Source of the DNA: Orbilia blumenaviensis
Taxonomy: Eukaryota > Ascomycota > Orbiliomycetes > Orbiliales > Orbiliaceae
Reading direction: 5' to 3'
DNA: 64,000 nt
Assembly: GCA_036872755.1 (NCBI GenBank)
Contig: JAVHNS010000009.1
Coordinates: 682,001 to 746,000, forward strand
Part shown: one piece after another, positions 50,579-63,293 of the stretch
How the letters are laid out: the number at the start of each line of letters is the position of its first letter
How positions within the stretch are numbered: position 1 is the first letter of the stretch
Made by a program: the position numbers and the translations under genes
Notes under the pieces: model-generated
The model's input: only the letters and a program-made list of their open reading frames with translations
Told to the model about the DNA's origin: nothing
Database searches by the model: none

Positions 50579-53500
50579 GTAAGGCAACAAAAGCCCAGAA
50601 TATGGGCCGGATCCCTCGATATTTGTCTTTCTTTCTCTTTCTCTTTCTCTTTCTCTCTGCGTTTCTTTCCTATCCTCCTCTTTGAATATTATACACCGCT
50701 ATAACACCAACAATCGAATCCGCAAAAAAACGGAAATAAGATATATTCAAAAGAAAAACGTGCGGGAATAAAAGTTTCCGTGATCGACAGATCACTCAAG
50801 CGTGCGATTAGAAAAATGCAACGAGGAAATTCCGTTCATGCGTGTGGGAAGTGCAGGTGGCTCAAGGACACCGAAGCTGTAGCTCGAAACCTCGCATCTG
50901 CGTCGTTTAGAAAAAATCCAACACGTTGGTTGCACGTTATTCGCGCGGGAACACTGCAGGTACTCTTTTTTGTCGATTTGTTTCCTTATCTGTAGGTTCG
51001 TTTCGAAAAAAAAGCCGTGGGACAAAAACGAGCGAAGATCAAGGTGATACAGAAATCTTCCCGTGGTCGAAACTTCGGAACGGGTCTTTGTGGTTGTACG
51101 ACAGAGAAAAGCTTCTTGTACGTATGTTGTAGTTATTGTACTGAATTGACTGACTACGTCTGGGACGGATTGGATTGCAAGGAGGACGAAAGTGGGAGGG
51201 GTCCCTTTGGAATTTGCAGGCCTTTTTAGAATGATAAGATCAAATTGCCATGTTAGCTCGTCCCGCACTCCGCATTAATATACCATCGATAGAATATATT
51301 ATTTTTATAATTGCAAGTGATTGCTCTGCTATGCGAGGATGTGGGAAACAACGCGGAAATGGGGTGATGTCGTTGCCATGTGCGGGCTTCCTCAATAGGC
51401 GAACCGTCGAAGGTCGGACCGGATGGTCATGGCAATCGGGGCAGGGGGATTGCTTCGATTTTGCGCTGTGCCACCAAAGCCTCTTTTCTCTCGCTGTCGT
51501 TCGTTTTCTCACGATGACATTGATAGGGATAGCAGTATCGTTTATTGATACTATCTTCAGGTACCTCATACACAGTACTATTCATTCGCAGGGGAGTGGA
51601 ATGGATTGTAAGATATGTAGGAACGAGCGAATGCGAATACTTTAGTGAGGGCAGCATGCCGTCCCTGTTTGCATGCAGGTCTACTTTTTTTTTTTTTTTC
51701 TGTTTGAGCTCTTATTATGCCCAGAAAAATTGCCGGCACTAACAAGAGGCAGCTGAAGGTGTGCGGTGTAGGAGCAAACGCCGGAAGGAGTGTAACAAAA
51801 AAACTGCAGACGTACCTTTGTGAAAATTCAAAACGAATAAACGAGTGAATCCGTTCGAAGGTCAGAAGTTGGGATGAGGTCCGAAGAACGAAAGGTTGAT
51901 AGAAAACGATCAAGTAAAGGAAAAAAGGAGGAGGAGGAGAAATGCATCCGTGGTGGGTTTTTTCATAACTTGCTATATCAGCACCGAAGTAACCCAAGAA
52001 TACGATTACTTCATTGGGCTCGCGCAGTTGGCTTGCGATATGATCCGACTTCTCGAGGACCGCCCAACCAGCTAGCCCACTGTAGGGTGCCGATAGCCTT
52101 GGACGGGGCTGGGTTCCTCAGGTGTGGATCTCCGATGCAGACCCAGGCCTTTTCGACTGGATCAACAGCTATCTAGTCAGGAACGGATATTGGATTTCGA
52201 GGAGGAGGCATGGGCGGAAGGATCTTGCTTCACCATAGACACAACATCTTTGAAAACAAAAAAGAACATTCGCCAAATGTTCTCTCACGTGTCTGGGAAC
52301 ACGGAAATTGAAGTTCAAAACGATGCAACCTCAGAAGAGGAGTCCTTTGGTTCCTGCCAAAAAAAAAACTCTTTATAGCGAAATAACGGGTGACATTCAG
52401 CCCCTTCATTCGACTCTGTATCAGTCATCAACCGCCGGAGAAGCACGACACTTTTCCACAGCAAAATTCGCACAGAAATAACGTTACTTTTTCTCTCTTG
52501 AACCCATGCTCCAAACCCTTCTCTAAAAATGGCACCGGCCCAAGACGTGCATACGGGGGCCCAGACCGAATGGTTACATCGTAATCTTTGGACGAGGGAG
52601 TGCCATGAAAAGTGGTGTGTCGTTGATAAGCTTTGGCGGAACAAGTACTAGCCGTGCGAAGGCCACACTAGTAAGCAGCAAACGGCAAGGATGGCCGTAC
52701 TCGAGGCACAGTTTGGCCCCCAACTTCATGCTGGCCTGGCTGCTGCATCGACTCTTAATAGCCCTTTGCAGCAGGCAAAAGACACGAATTCCCTCTGGAC
52801 CCTTTTCACACCAGCATGGCCAAGCTTTTTTCCCTTGACAAAAAAGAACATTCATATGCTCCGTAAGGCGAGCAGGATCTTCCCCTGTGTTCGCGACGTC
52901 TTTAAGCTTAATTATTTGCCGGCGAGACTCGAGTTAATCGAATCAAACGAGCCTTATGGCTATTTTTGCCCCGATATCAGAGTTACAACCTGGTATCGAA
53001 TCCTGTGGCTGCAAGTTGAAATTTAAGGCTGGGTCCGCTTTTCGCCTAGCAGTCGGAGGAGAGAAGGCTGCAAACTGTCACTCGCAAATTGCTCCTCATT
53101 TGGAGAAAGGTGGTGTTGGAGCATATGCCGTCACAATAGATTGTCACTGTGAGCTCTTTGCGTGCTCCCGACCAGCAAAAGGAAAGATGGGTACTCTTTG
53201 ACCGCCCGGCATCCTTTGGCGGGCATTCGGGCCATCTGTCAGTCGGGGTGGCCCACGTTTAACCAGCTCAAAACGACCGTCGGGTTTTTATTCGTGGGCA
53301 TGCCGTCCCACCCACACAGCTAGCCGCGGTGACTTGGTCCCCACGCTAACTCGAATTTCGTCATCGGTTAGTTACCAGCCATTCGAGCTGCCATGCATCT
53401 GCAAGGGGTGGTCGACTCGGGCAGGCTTTATCTGCATCTGTAGCTCGAAGAAATCCTTCCTCATTGATAACACCATCAAATCCCTCTAATTTTCCCATTT

Positions 53501-55633
53501 AGACTTTCTTGATATCTTATATTAAAAAACGTTCCATAGACGTCACCAAGCCGTCACATCTAACGCACACACCGATGCACCCATCATGCACCCACCAATG
53601 CACAAGATAGGAGGGTTTCCGTACTACCAAGGAAGAGGAATCCGTATGGACAATGTGGGAGACGTGGTCGTTGAGGAGCATATCTGTTACTAAGCTTTGT
53701 GGCTGGTCGACACCTTACGGGTACGGAGTTAGGAGGGCTTTCGATTGCCACCAGTTGTGATTTTGGTGGACCCGACGGTTCGCTGTTTCATTCTCATTTG
53801 TGGGTATAATTTGATGAGATATAAGTTTCGCCGCATACATGTACATGCGCGTCTACGGGGCCATCTTAGACTCGATCGGATAGGTGCATCCGGGACGAAG
53901 CAGGAAGTTTATGGTGCCTGCAGGAGGTAAGGATTTGGCGGCCGTAAAAGAGCGGGATAGTCTTAGGCGCTTGAGTCGAGCGTTCGGAGGAATAATATTC
54001 TCAACATTATTATGGGAAATTCCATGATTCTTCTTTTCGAGCAAAGACCAATGTGATGTCCGTGATGGTGGTGCATGTATGCATCTGGAGATGTGTTTCC
54101 ACCGAAAAAAGAGAAAAAGGAAAAAAAAAAAGTTTCACGAGGGAAGGTTCTAAATCTTGTCATCGATTGAATTGATGGAACGGGGATGTCGGTTAAGGAC
54201 AGCCAGCCAGCCAGCCAGCCGGAAACGAAGCCTAACTCCACGTGGGGACCAAATTTACCTCTGAAGCGGATCATATCAGATCCAATTCCCGACCGTCGAC
54301 CATCGACGTCTACACCCAGACATACCTATGCATCCACATTCAGATCATGCATCGATATCGATCCCCACTCGAAATAGTTTAAAAGTATACCAAGTACCCA
54401 CTGGCATACATGCATACTTCTCAACTGTGAGTATATACCAGGGAACGCGGATGCCTACCTTCTCTTGCTATAATCTGAGTTTTAAGCTCTTGGTATTTAA
54501 TGCGTAAGTGCACCGATTTTTGACATGATCAGATGAGGTTTCCGACAAGGCTTCCCTTCGATCGCAGCACCGCCCAGGACGTATAGACATACAGTACAGT
54601 ACTTATGGCGCTAGTCTGGTGACGCATATCTTGTGTGCATGCCTGGCCTGGGTATTAGGATCGATCTATCTAGGTATCTACTTAATATCTATCACATATA
54701 ATATCAAGAACTCGAAATGCATCGATACAGATAACATTAATACTTAACGATATCTTGAGAATCCAAACCTAGGAGGAAAAAAAAACTTTATTGCTGACTG
54801 CGAACCATCTCTCGGTTCCCTCTTTCTTTCTCCAGCTCTCCCAACATTACTTTTATTATAAAACATCAATCAAACGGTTAGGTATGTATGTTTGGAATGC
54901 CCTTAATTACCCCCAGGCCGTCCAAGTTCTTGCCAGTTAATCGAGTTCATTTTTTATCACAACTTAACTAACCGCTTGCACCCTATGGGCTTCAATCAGC
55001 AACGTTACTGACCAGCTCTGGTTGATATATATGCACCTAAGGACATGTTCAGTACGGAAGTACTAACTATAGACATGTACTAAAGCAAGCCTCTTCAGGG
55101 CTAGATACCTTCTTACTTAAGTACTACTTACTTTTAAGTAATATATGGGTGTTGAGGCCAGACTGACCGTCCGAACCAACCATCTGCATCGGTTGTATCC
55201 TATAGCATCGCAGTTAAGCACTTCTCTCTTGCAGAGCCAAGCCAAATTGCGCTTTCTGGTGAGGAGGTTTTCCTGTTTCGACCAAAGAAAACCCGTTAAA
55301 CAGCCCCCCAGTTCGACCAGCCCAGCCCAACCAGCCCGGGGCCAGCCTAAGGAGGTCAGCGCCCCCTTCTCCAATTTCGCTCCCATTTATTGCCATCCCA
55401 TTTGGCTGTGTTCTTGGAAACTCCCAAAACACCAGTCCTAATTTCCCAGACATCTCCTCTTTCCTCTTGTCATCTGTCTTCCTTTTGACTTTTCCCGGCA
55501 TCGAAAGGAGAATTTTTATGAACCAGAACGACAAGAAAGAGGAGGGTCCGGCGACGACGACGACAAAGAAGAAGAGTATCGATTCACTATCCTTTCAATT
55601 CTCGAAAATAATTTAAAATCCCCATCAAAATCT
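50579..55633. other. 5-kb divergent intergenic region
   Basis: It lies between the divergently transcribed KRE6 (minus) and SRF1 (plus). No further gene can be supported: open frames such as 51250-51645 and 52605-53201 lack domain character and do not splice into longer products. A TTTC-type repeat at about 50629-50655 is the KRE6-proximal promoter tract. A CAGC repeat lies near 54201-54220, and short TTAAGTA-like palindromic stretches occur near 55115-55142. A 32-codon uORF precedes SRF1 at 55518-55616. Confidence 0.55.
55518..55616 (+). promoter_or_regulatory. upstream ORF (32 codons) before SRF1
   Basis: ATG at 55518 opens a frame that starts MNQNDKKEEGP and is Thr/Lys-rich. It ends at a TAA at 55614-55616, 17 bp before the SRF1 ATG. 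If the leader begins upstream of it, this uORF would limit translation of SRF1. Whether it is transcribed is not visible. Confidence 0.4.
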
Positions 55634-56985
55634 ATGGCGCAGGATGCTCCCAGGGCACAGCCGCCTTCCAGTTTTCCGGCTACAATCCGAGCAGTTCCTC
55701 CGACAGACGTGACAGGTAGATGCACAACAACGAAACGCACATCCAAAGGCTCCGCTCTCTCCGAATCTACGAAGGCTTCTACGGTAGCGACTTCAGAGCG
55801 TGCTAGATTTTCTGGTGATTCTCAGCTTCAATGGCGAGCCGTTAGGACCGTGCCGAGTATGTTTTTTCTTTTCTGTTTTGTTTTTGGTTTGCCCTTCTTG
55901 TTGTTGATTTGCACCTTGCATTCAATTTCCGATGCGCCTGTGGACCAATTACGTATTCCGCGACGTCAGAGCACAAAACACTAACCAAAGGTGCTTACCA
56001 ACTATCTATAGCATGGGTTCAACGCTACGAGGATGAGGGTGAATTGGCCGACCAGGGTCCCGTACTTCCACCTCCAACGCATAAGTCGCCCCAGAAGTCG
56101 ATATGGGACAACCGAAGGGAAAATACACCTGTAACGCCTCGTCCGAGTGCCAGTGCTGGCGAAGGAAGTAGGTGGAGGAATTTCGCGGAACATTCATCGG
56201 GCCGACCGTTCACTTCGGCATCTGAGAGGAAGGATCTGGAAAATGGGGCTATTTGGGGAGATGACGGGTTGTCTGCTCCATGGTTAGCGAATAAGGGCGA
56301 GGGTGACGGGGATGACCAGGAGGAAAGTGCAAAGAGGGAAATATTCGGCATCAGCGCGAAGCAGAGGGAGATCTGGTACAAGAGATTCCACTTGATGCTT
56401 TTGAACAATCCAATGGTTCCATTGACGTTCAGAGCCATCATTTGGGTACTGTCTCTTTTCGCATTGTCCTTTTCGGCAAGCATATACGTTCTTAGCAAGA
56501 AAAACGGGACTCCCCAGCTTCCATCGACTGTTCTTGCAATAGTCGTCGATGCCGTCGCGTTGGTATATATAATATATATCACCTATGACGAATATTCTGG
56601 GAAGCCGTTGGGCCTGCGTTCGGCCAAGGCCAAGATACGACTCAGTATGTCTCCGCACCTAAGCTTTTACACTTCCGCGCTTTGGTCTCAGTTGTGCTAA
56701 CTCAAATTAGTTATGTTTGATCTCGTATTTATTATCTTCGACTCTGCGAATCTCTCTCTTGCCTTCGACACCCTTTATGATGTCCAGCAGAGCTGCTCAG
56801 CCCTCCCTGGGAACCCGGAGGATGACACTTTCGACTACGCTAGACGGTTCCTTACCAACGAACCGATATGTTCTCGCCAACGTGCCTTAGCATCCTTCCT
56901 CTTTCTCGCCCTATGCGCCTGGATTAGCACCTTCACTGTCAGCGTATTTAGATTGGTGGAAAGAGTATCACGAACGAACGCCTAA
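55634..56985 (+). CDS. SRF1: Srf1-like regulator of phospholipase D
   Basis: Three exons: 55634-55856, 56012-56644 and 56711-56985. They give 376 aa. The soluble N-terminus is Ser/Pro-rich and carries the conserved block TWVQRYEDEGELADQGPVLP followed by SIWDNRRE. Four hydrophobic segments follow: about 212-234 (FRAIIWVLSLFALSFSASIY), 247-266, 286-305 and 345-368. The conserved EYSGKPLGLRSAKAKIRL lies between the second and third, and SANLSLAFDTL in the third. This pattern matches fungal Srf1, a membrane protein that in yeast regulates the phospholipase D Spo14. Its location and partner here are inferred from the family. Intron 1 is 155 bp, intron 2 is 66 bp; both split codons after the first base. 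Confidence 0.85.
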
Positions 56986-59183
56986 AGGCCTCCCTTGGAA
57001 CAATAAATTCAGCACATTCGTTAATTATTAATCTTTTTGTCCTTTTCGCCTCGCTTTTGATATTTCTATATTGGGGAACATGTTTTCGTTTTCGTTTTTT
57101 TTTTTTTTTTTCGGGGAGACGGCGTTATAATCTGTCTCATCAAGCTCGAGTCCTTTTTCCTTTTCCAAAACCATTTGCTTCTGCATCGCACCGGCGTTTG
57201 GATGGTTGACACTTTTTTTTCTTTGTATTCTCTATCTCTCTTTTGGGACTTGCAGTTTAATTGCCGATATACTCAGTAATTGAGATATCAGCAAGGGCGT
57301 TTCTGTTCACTTCGATCTTTCCTTAAGCTCTCAAGTCACTGCTGCTTTTTCATTAGTAGGACTGGGATATATCTAGTTTTTGTTTTTCATTTGTGATAAT
57401 CATAATCATTTCCTTTGAAATTACTTCCCCCTCATCATCATTCACCCCTTCACCTCAATTCCTCACCCCTTCAAATACTGCTGGGAAACATCCTATCTTC
57501 GTCTTGAAGATTCGTCTCCCAAGCATCTATTGCTATACCACTTTGGGTTATATGTTAGATAGACTTAGGCAAAATACCACTAGAAGCATCAACCTTTGGA
57601 ATTCGACCAATAGAATCCCGGCATAACATTTGCGTTAGAGCATAGGGGAAACGGCACTTTGAAATTCATGTATGTGCGCACCGCGGAGGTGAGACGACGA
57701 AAGAAGATAAAATGGCAACGTTGATTTCATAGTCTTTGTTCTTCAACCAGCACGCATGCACGCACGCACAAAGCCCAGGTTCAAGATGGTTTAGTCTAAT
57801 AAATGTCCATTGGATTGAAAAATGAGTCGATATCCCTGGGATTTTCTTGGGGTGTTACTCATAGACGCGTGCGCTTGCTCATGAAGGGAGGCTGACTTCT
57901 TGCCATTATGGCCCTGGAGTGCTTGGTTTTTCGACCCCACCCGCATTTGGACGACCCGTAAAACAATCGCTTTTGGGAGCCAAAGACCCTCCCGGGTTGG
58001 AGAAACCCTGCTCTCATGAAGCAGAGCGAAGCAAAGACGTGTCTCAGCTAGTAGAAATCCGAATGAATGATACGACGGAATAGTAGTATACCCACCAAGA
58101 AATCAAGTACTTTTGTCAGAGAGCGGGAAATTATGAGCAAGGCTGTACAGTTCTCTGTGTGCTATGCTATGTATGGTCAGAAAGTGGCAGATGTACCAAG
58201 AACCACCTAATTACAGAACCAAGCTGTGGGACATCCATGAATGAATGAATGAGGGAATGAATCGCTGTGCGTTGAGCGAATCCTTCTCTACCAACTTAGT
58301 AAGTCAGTACTTTTAGTCTGCCGATTGACTGATTGCTGCTGTCCCTTCTGCTACACCACCTCAACCCACTCCGGATCCTCTCTTCCCATCTCCTTTCCCA
58401 CCCAGCCATCTACACTTCCCAAAGACCTTTCAGCTTCAGCTTGAGCTTCAAGAGCTTCGAGAGCTGCCTGCCTGACCAGACTGCCGAGTTTTGATCCCTT
58501 GTAGCCTGGCCTTGCCTTGCTACCAAGTCCAGTTACCTATTGAGCCAACAGACGAGGGCAGCAAGCAACACCAAGGACGCCGTACACCTCACGTTGTCTC
58601 GCGGAACCTTTAAGCTCAGCTTACTACTAAGTCCTTACCACGTCCAGCTCCACCGGGATTTCAAGTCTTCCAGCCAGGAAAACAGGTAAAAAGCATCTCC
58701 AAATCATCCTCAAGCCCTCTTCTAGACGCTTTAATTGCAAAGCCGGAGCTTCATATGGTTCGTTTTGAGTGGGATATCAACTCCCGGATCCTCGATTAGG
58801 ACCTACGACACACCTATCTCCGGGCAATCCTAAAACCCCACGTCTAACCCACCAACTTCCATCCCCATCTCGACCTCTCCATTCCAGCTCCTTTCTATGA
58901 CATCCACGTTATTACATCCTAGTTTTTCTAACATTATGTAACTTTCACCGCCTAGATATTCCGTTTCTCGCCGACTTTTTTGTCCGACTGCTTTCTTCTT
59001 CACCTGACAGCTACGAGCTCCAGGCCATTATCTTCGTTCGGGAACGTGGTTGGACTGTTCGGGTCCGTAGCTGGCTACAAGGCTGCTTGTTATCCAACAT
59101 CTCAACCTTTCACGACGCGTTTGTAGAGCCTTTCTTAACAAATATAACTGCTTGATTCAACGTCAGACGATACGACGAACAAA
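56986..59183. other. intergenic region and cullin leader
   Basis: No gene is seen. The first part is T-rich 3' flank of SRF1. From about 58320 to 59183 the plus strand is C-rich and pyrimidine-rich and is probably the cullin promoter and leader. A short upstream frame of 14 codons (58897-58941) lies in that leader. Confidence 0.55.
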
Positions 59184-61910
59184 ATGCCACTTCATCCGCA
59201 GACTCCCAACCGGGAGGATCTCGAGCAGACGTGAGTTCCATAGATCACAGGGAACAGCCATAGTTGGAGAAGTTCCGTGCTAACCTACTTTCTTAGATGG
59301 CAATACTTGGAGTCTGGTATCTCCAAGATCATGAACAACTTGCGGCAGGGAATGGATATGCATGCTGTACGTATCTATTTCTGCTTTATCTTGGCGTCAG
59401 GACGTCAGCTAACTATAGACCGTGGATTTAGTATATGGGTATCTACACGTAAGACTATTCCGTCTGATCCTCCAAACTCACGCATACTGTGGTAAAAAAC
59501 AGTCTCACTAACAGTATACAGCGCGGTACACAACTTCTGTACGTCCCAGAAAGCGGTGAATTCTAGTAGCACATCGCTTCATCATCAAGGCGGCGTTCAC
59601 AGAGGTGCACATTTACTCGGCGAAGATCTCTACAACAACTTGATTCACTATCTTTCCGCCCATCTTGGTGGGTTGAAGCAGCAATCCGCGCAGTATACAA
59701 ATGAGGCTTTACTTGGATTCTACATCCGAGAATGGGACCGATATACAACAGCGGCGAAGTTTATCAATCATCAGTTCAGGTACCTGAACAGGCATTGGGT
59801 TAAGAGAGAGATGGATGAAGGCAAGAAGAATATCTACGATGTATACACTGTAGGTATTCCCGAAGCTCTCTTTTAAGTCTGAGCTTAGGAGTTAACATGG
59901 GTGTGTCTGCTAGCAACACCTTGTCCGCTGGAAACTCGATCTTTTCGATAGTGTTCAGAAGAACGTTATGGACGGAGTGCTCAAGCTCGTTGAGAAGCAG
60001 AGAAACGGAGAGACCATCGAGACAGCCATGGTCAAGAGCATCGTTGATTCCTTTGGTATGTTTCTTGACTAAGCATGATTAAAAATACCTTAGATTCTAA
60101 CATTTTATTATAGTGTCCTTGGGTCTTGATGAGAACGACTCATCCAAGTCTACCCTAGACGTCTACAGGGAATTCTTCGAGAAGCCATTCTTAGAGGTCA
60201 CGAACGTCTACTACCAGCTAGAGTCTAAGCAGTTCGTTGCTGAGAACAGCGTGGTTGAATATATGAAGAAGGCTGAAACACGCCTGAGCGAAGAGGAAGG
60301 CCGCGTCCATGTTTACCTTCATCCCGACATAATGATTCCGTTGATGAAGACATGCCAGCGTGTGCTTATTCAAGAACACAAGACCCTTCTTCACGACGAG
60401 TTCCAGGTTCTGTTGAACAACGACCGACAGGACGACCTAAAACGCATGTACAATCTCCTCTCTCGGATAACAGAGGGTTTGGAGCCATTGAGGACCAAGT
60501 TCGAGGCACACGTCCGAAAGGCCGGTCTTGAGGCGATCGAAAAAGTTGCCAACGAGAACGCCGACGATAACTTGGAGCCAAAGGTCTACGTCGACGCCCT
60601 CCTGGAAGTCCACGAGAAATACTCCAGTCTTGTTAAGATCGCATTCAAAGAAGATACTGAATTTGTCAGATCTCTTGATAATGCTTGCAGAGAATTTGTC
60701 AACAGAAACAAGGTTTGCAAGGCAGCATCATCTAAATCTCCAGAGTTGCTGGCCAAGTATGCCGATTCGTTGTTGAAAAAGAGCGCGAAGGCTGCAGAGG
60801 AGGCGGATTTGGAAAGCAAGTTGGAGAGCATAATGACTGTCTTCAAGTATGTTGAAGATAAGGATGTGTTCCAGAAGTTTTACTCGAGGATGTTGGCCAA
60901 GCGATTGGTCCATGCTACATCTGCATCTGACGATGCTGAGACCAGCATGATCGGAAAGCTCAAGGATGCCTGTGGTTTCGAGTACACCAACAAACTCCAG
61001 CGTATGTTCCAGGATATGCAGATTTCCAAGGATCTGAATGACAGCTACAAGGAATGGATGAACAACACCTTGGATGAGGAGTCTCTCAAGACAGCCGTCG
61101 ATTTCTCGATCCAGGTTTTGGGTACTTCGTTCTGGCCTTTGACACCGCCCAACACCCCGTTTAACATCCCACAGGTCATCACCAAAACATATGACCGATT
61201 CCAAACATTTTACTTCCAGAAGCACAGCGGACGAAAATTGAACTGGCTATGGCATCTTTGCAAGGGAGACGTTAAGGCAACATTCGCTAGGAGCTCGAAA
61301 GTGCCATTCACGTTCCATGTTTCAACGTACCAGATGGCCATTCTTTTGATGTTCAATGATGCTACCTCTTACACCTATGAGGATATTGAGTCTACCACTA
61401 GCCTTTCCCGCGATTACCTTGACCCCTCGCTTGGTGTGTTCATCAAGGCCAAAGTCCTCAACATTGAGCCTTCGGGAAGCAAGGTCGGGCCAGGAACCAC
61501 GTTGGTCCTGAACACCGATTTCAAGAGCAAAAAGATCCGTGTCAATTTGAACATGGCTGTCAGGGCGGAACAGAAGCAAGAGACTGAGGATACCCACAAG
61601 ACTATTGAGGAGGATCGTAAACTACTTATGCAGGTTAGTCATCATTCCCTTTTCCTTATCTATATCTTTCGTTGTGTGTGAATGAGTGCTAAACGCGATT
61701 TTTTTTTTTTTTTTTTTGCAGTCCGCTATTGTCCGTATCATGAAGTCGCGAAAGAAGCTCAAGCACGCCGTCCTTGTCTTGGAGACTATTGCCCAGATCA
61801 AGTCTCGCTTTACACCCAAGGTTCCGGATATCAAGAAGTGCATTGATATCCTGTTGGAGAAGGAGTACCTGGAAAGGTTGGATGGAGACCGTCTCGGATA
61901 TTTGGCTTAA
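59184..61910 (+). CDS. CDC53: cullin-1 (Cdc53/CulA), SCF ubiquitin-ligase scaffold
   Basis: Seven exons: 59184-59230, 59297-59366, 59432-59448, 59522-59849, 59914-60055, 60114-61633 and 61722-61910. They give 770 aa, the usual cullin-1 length. The N-terminus has the cullin-1-type [18 protein letters not shown], which contacts Skp1/F-box adaptors. The cullin homology region includes [33 protein letters not shown] and [13 protein letters not shown]. The C-terminal winged helix holds the neddylation site [13 protein letters not shown], with Lys716 as the expected Nedd8 acceptor, and ends [12 protein letters not shown]. Cullin-1 joins Rbx1 to Skp1/F-box proteins to ubiquitinate substrates such as G1/S regulators. 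Exon 3 is only 17 nt. Nothing essential is missing. Confidence 0.95.
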
Positions 61911-63293
61911 AGGGAGTCAGCGAGTAAGCAAGTAGATAGTTATTAAACAAGCAGGGAGAGAGGGGGAGAGGACAGCAGCGACTACGTCTTTTTTTTTTTT
62001 TTTTTGGTGGAAATCGTATCTTTTTCTCATTTTCGCATTCAAGGCCACCTTTTTTCTGCGATAAGTGTGGAGTGTGGACGGATAGCATTATTATAGCCCT
62101 GTGTCTTTGTTTCCTATCCTTTCCTCTTTTCTCTCTCCCTAGCCCTGCCCATCCCCTTCCCTCGTAGTTTCTATGTTTCTTGACGTTCATGGATATAATA
62201 TGTTTTTTTTTTTTCTCTTTGCACTTTTTTCTCTTTTTTTTAACCTTCATGGAATTCAAAAGGGAGCGGGGTCATGTTGAATTGGACATAAAAATAATGC
62301 CTACACGGTCTGCCTCCGCCCTTTCCTCCTCCTCCTCGTTCTAACACTGTTCTGTTGCCGACCGACCCAATGCGACGTAGATAGGTATGTATAGAGGTCT
62401 TTATGTCTATGTGCTATACGTATATGTCTTCCCCTGCATATTCGGAGTATATTATTTACGACCGAATCCCTGTCCTCCGAAGCACCGATAAATGTCGATT
62501 AATTGTCGGATAATGCAGGCCTTTAAGTACTTAAGTAATTGATACTCTCCATGAGTCGAGCCCAGGTGGGAGGTCTAAACTTGTGTTATTTGTGTGTCAA
62601 AACGATCCCGGTTATGGACTCGAACCCCACTGCGCCATTATGTGGCCCCCCCCCGTAAAAGCCGCAAGAGCTCGGGCTTGGCCATCTTATCAGGCATCGG
62701 ATCAGATTACGCTGGTTGGAAGTCCCGGAAGCCGACGTGGGGAGCCATCTCGGAAGGTGGGAAGGTTTCTAATACTAGTCCAGCGTGGAAATTTTGCGGG
62801 TAGAGTACGGAGCAGAGTAAAGCAAAGAGCAAGAGCGAGAGCAAACGGACGGCGACCAGGCTGGCTCCTACCAACCCCTCCCCGGCAAGGCAGCTCAGAA
62901 AGAAAGAGAAAAAAAAAAAAAAAGAACCATCCCGTCAAAATTTATCGTTCCCGGTCGACCGCTCGAAGATTTTCTCCCTTCGCCGGATACCCTCCTACTA
63001 CCCAAGTAACTACTCCATCCTTTCTCTCTCTCCCTCTCTCCCTCTCTCCTACTTCCTCTCTCTCTTTTTCTTCCTTTCTTTTCCTTTCCTTTCCCACCCA
63101 GCCGAGTAACTAACGTAAGCTAGAGTGTCTATCACGGCTTTCTATCTTTAACCCCTCCTCCCTCTAATCACCCTCTCACTCACTCTCTCCCCGGCATCCA
63201 CTCGACCGGACCTATTCCACTTATCGTCCCCCCATCCCATCCCACCCTTGAATATACATACACACATACATATAACTACACACCATACCCACT
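61911..63293. other. intergenic region between cullin and IDH2
   Basis: No coding gene is seen. The first 350 bp, with T-runs near 61988 and 62201, are probably cullin 3' UTR. A TTAAGTACTTAA palindrome lies near 62523-62534. A tRNA-like patch occupies 62603-62637 on the minus strand. From about 63000 to 63110 there are CT-rich blocks that look like the IDH2 core promoter or leader. Confidence 0.55.
62603..62637 (-). other. tRNA-like A-box/B-box patch, not an intact tRNA
   Basis: Read on the minus strand, TGGCGCAGTGG matches the tRNA A-box consensus and is followed directly by GGTTCGAGTCC, an exact B-box match. No anticodon arm lies between them. The T stem pairs at only four of five positions and no acceptor stem forms. 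It could be a tRNA relic with an internal deletion, a fragment of a tRNA-derived element, or chance. Confidence 0.35.

Noticed and set aside
51250..51645. 131-codon hydrophobic open frame between KRE6 and SRF1
   Set aside because: There is no family resemblance, it overlaps a similar-length frame on the other strand, and no introns extend it.
55150..55250. Possible 5S rRNA fragment
   Set aside because: A short GCAGTTAAGCAC resembles the 5S core, but the flanking helices and the downstream conserved segment are absent.
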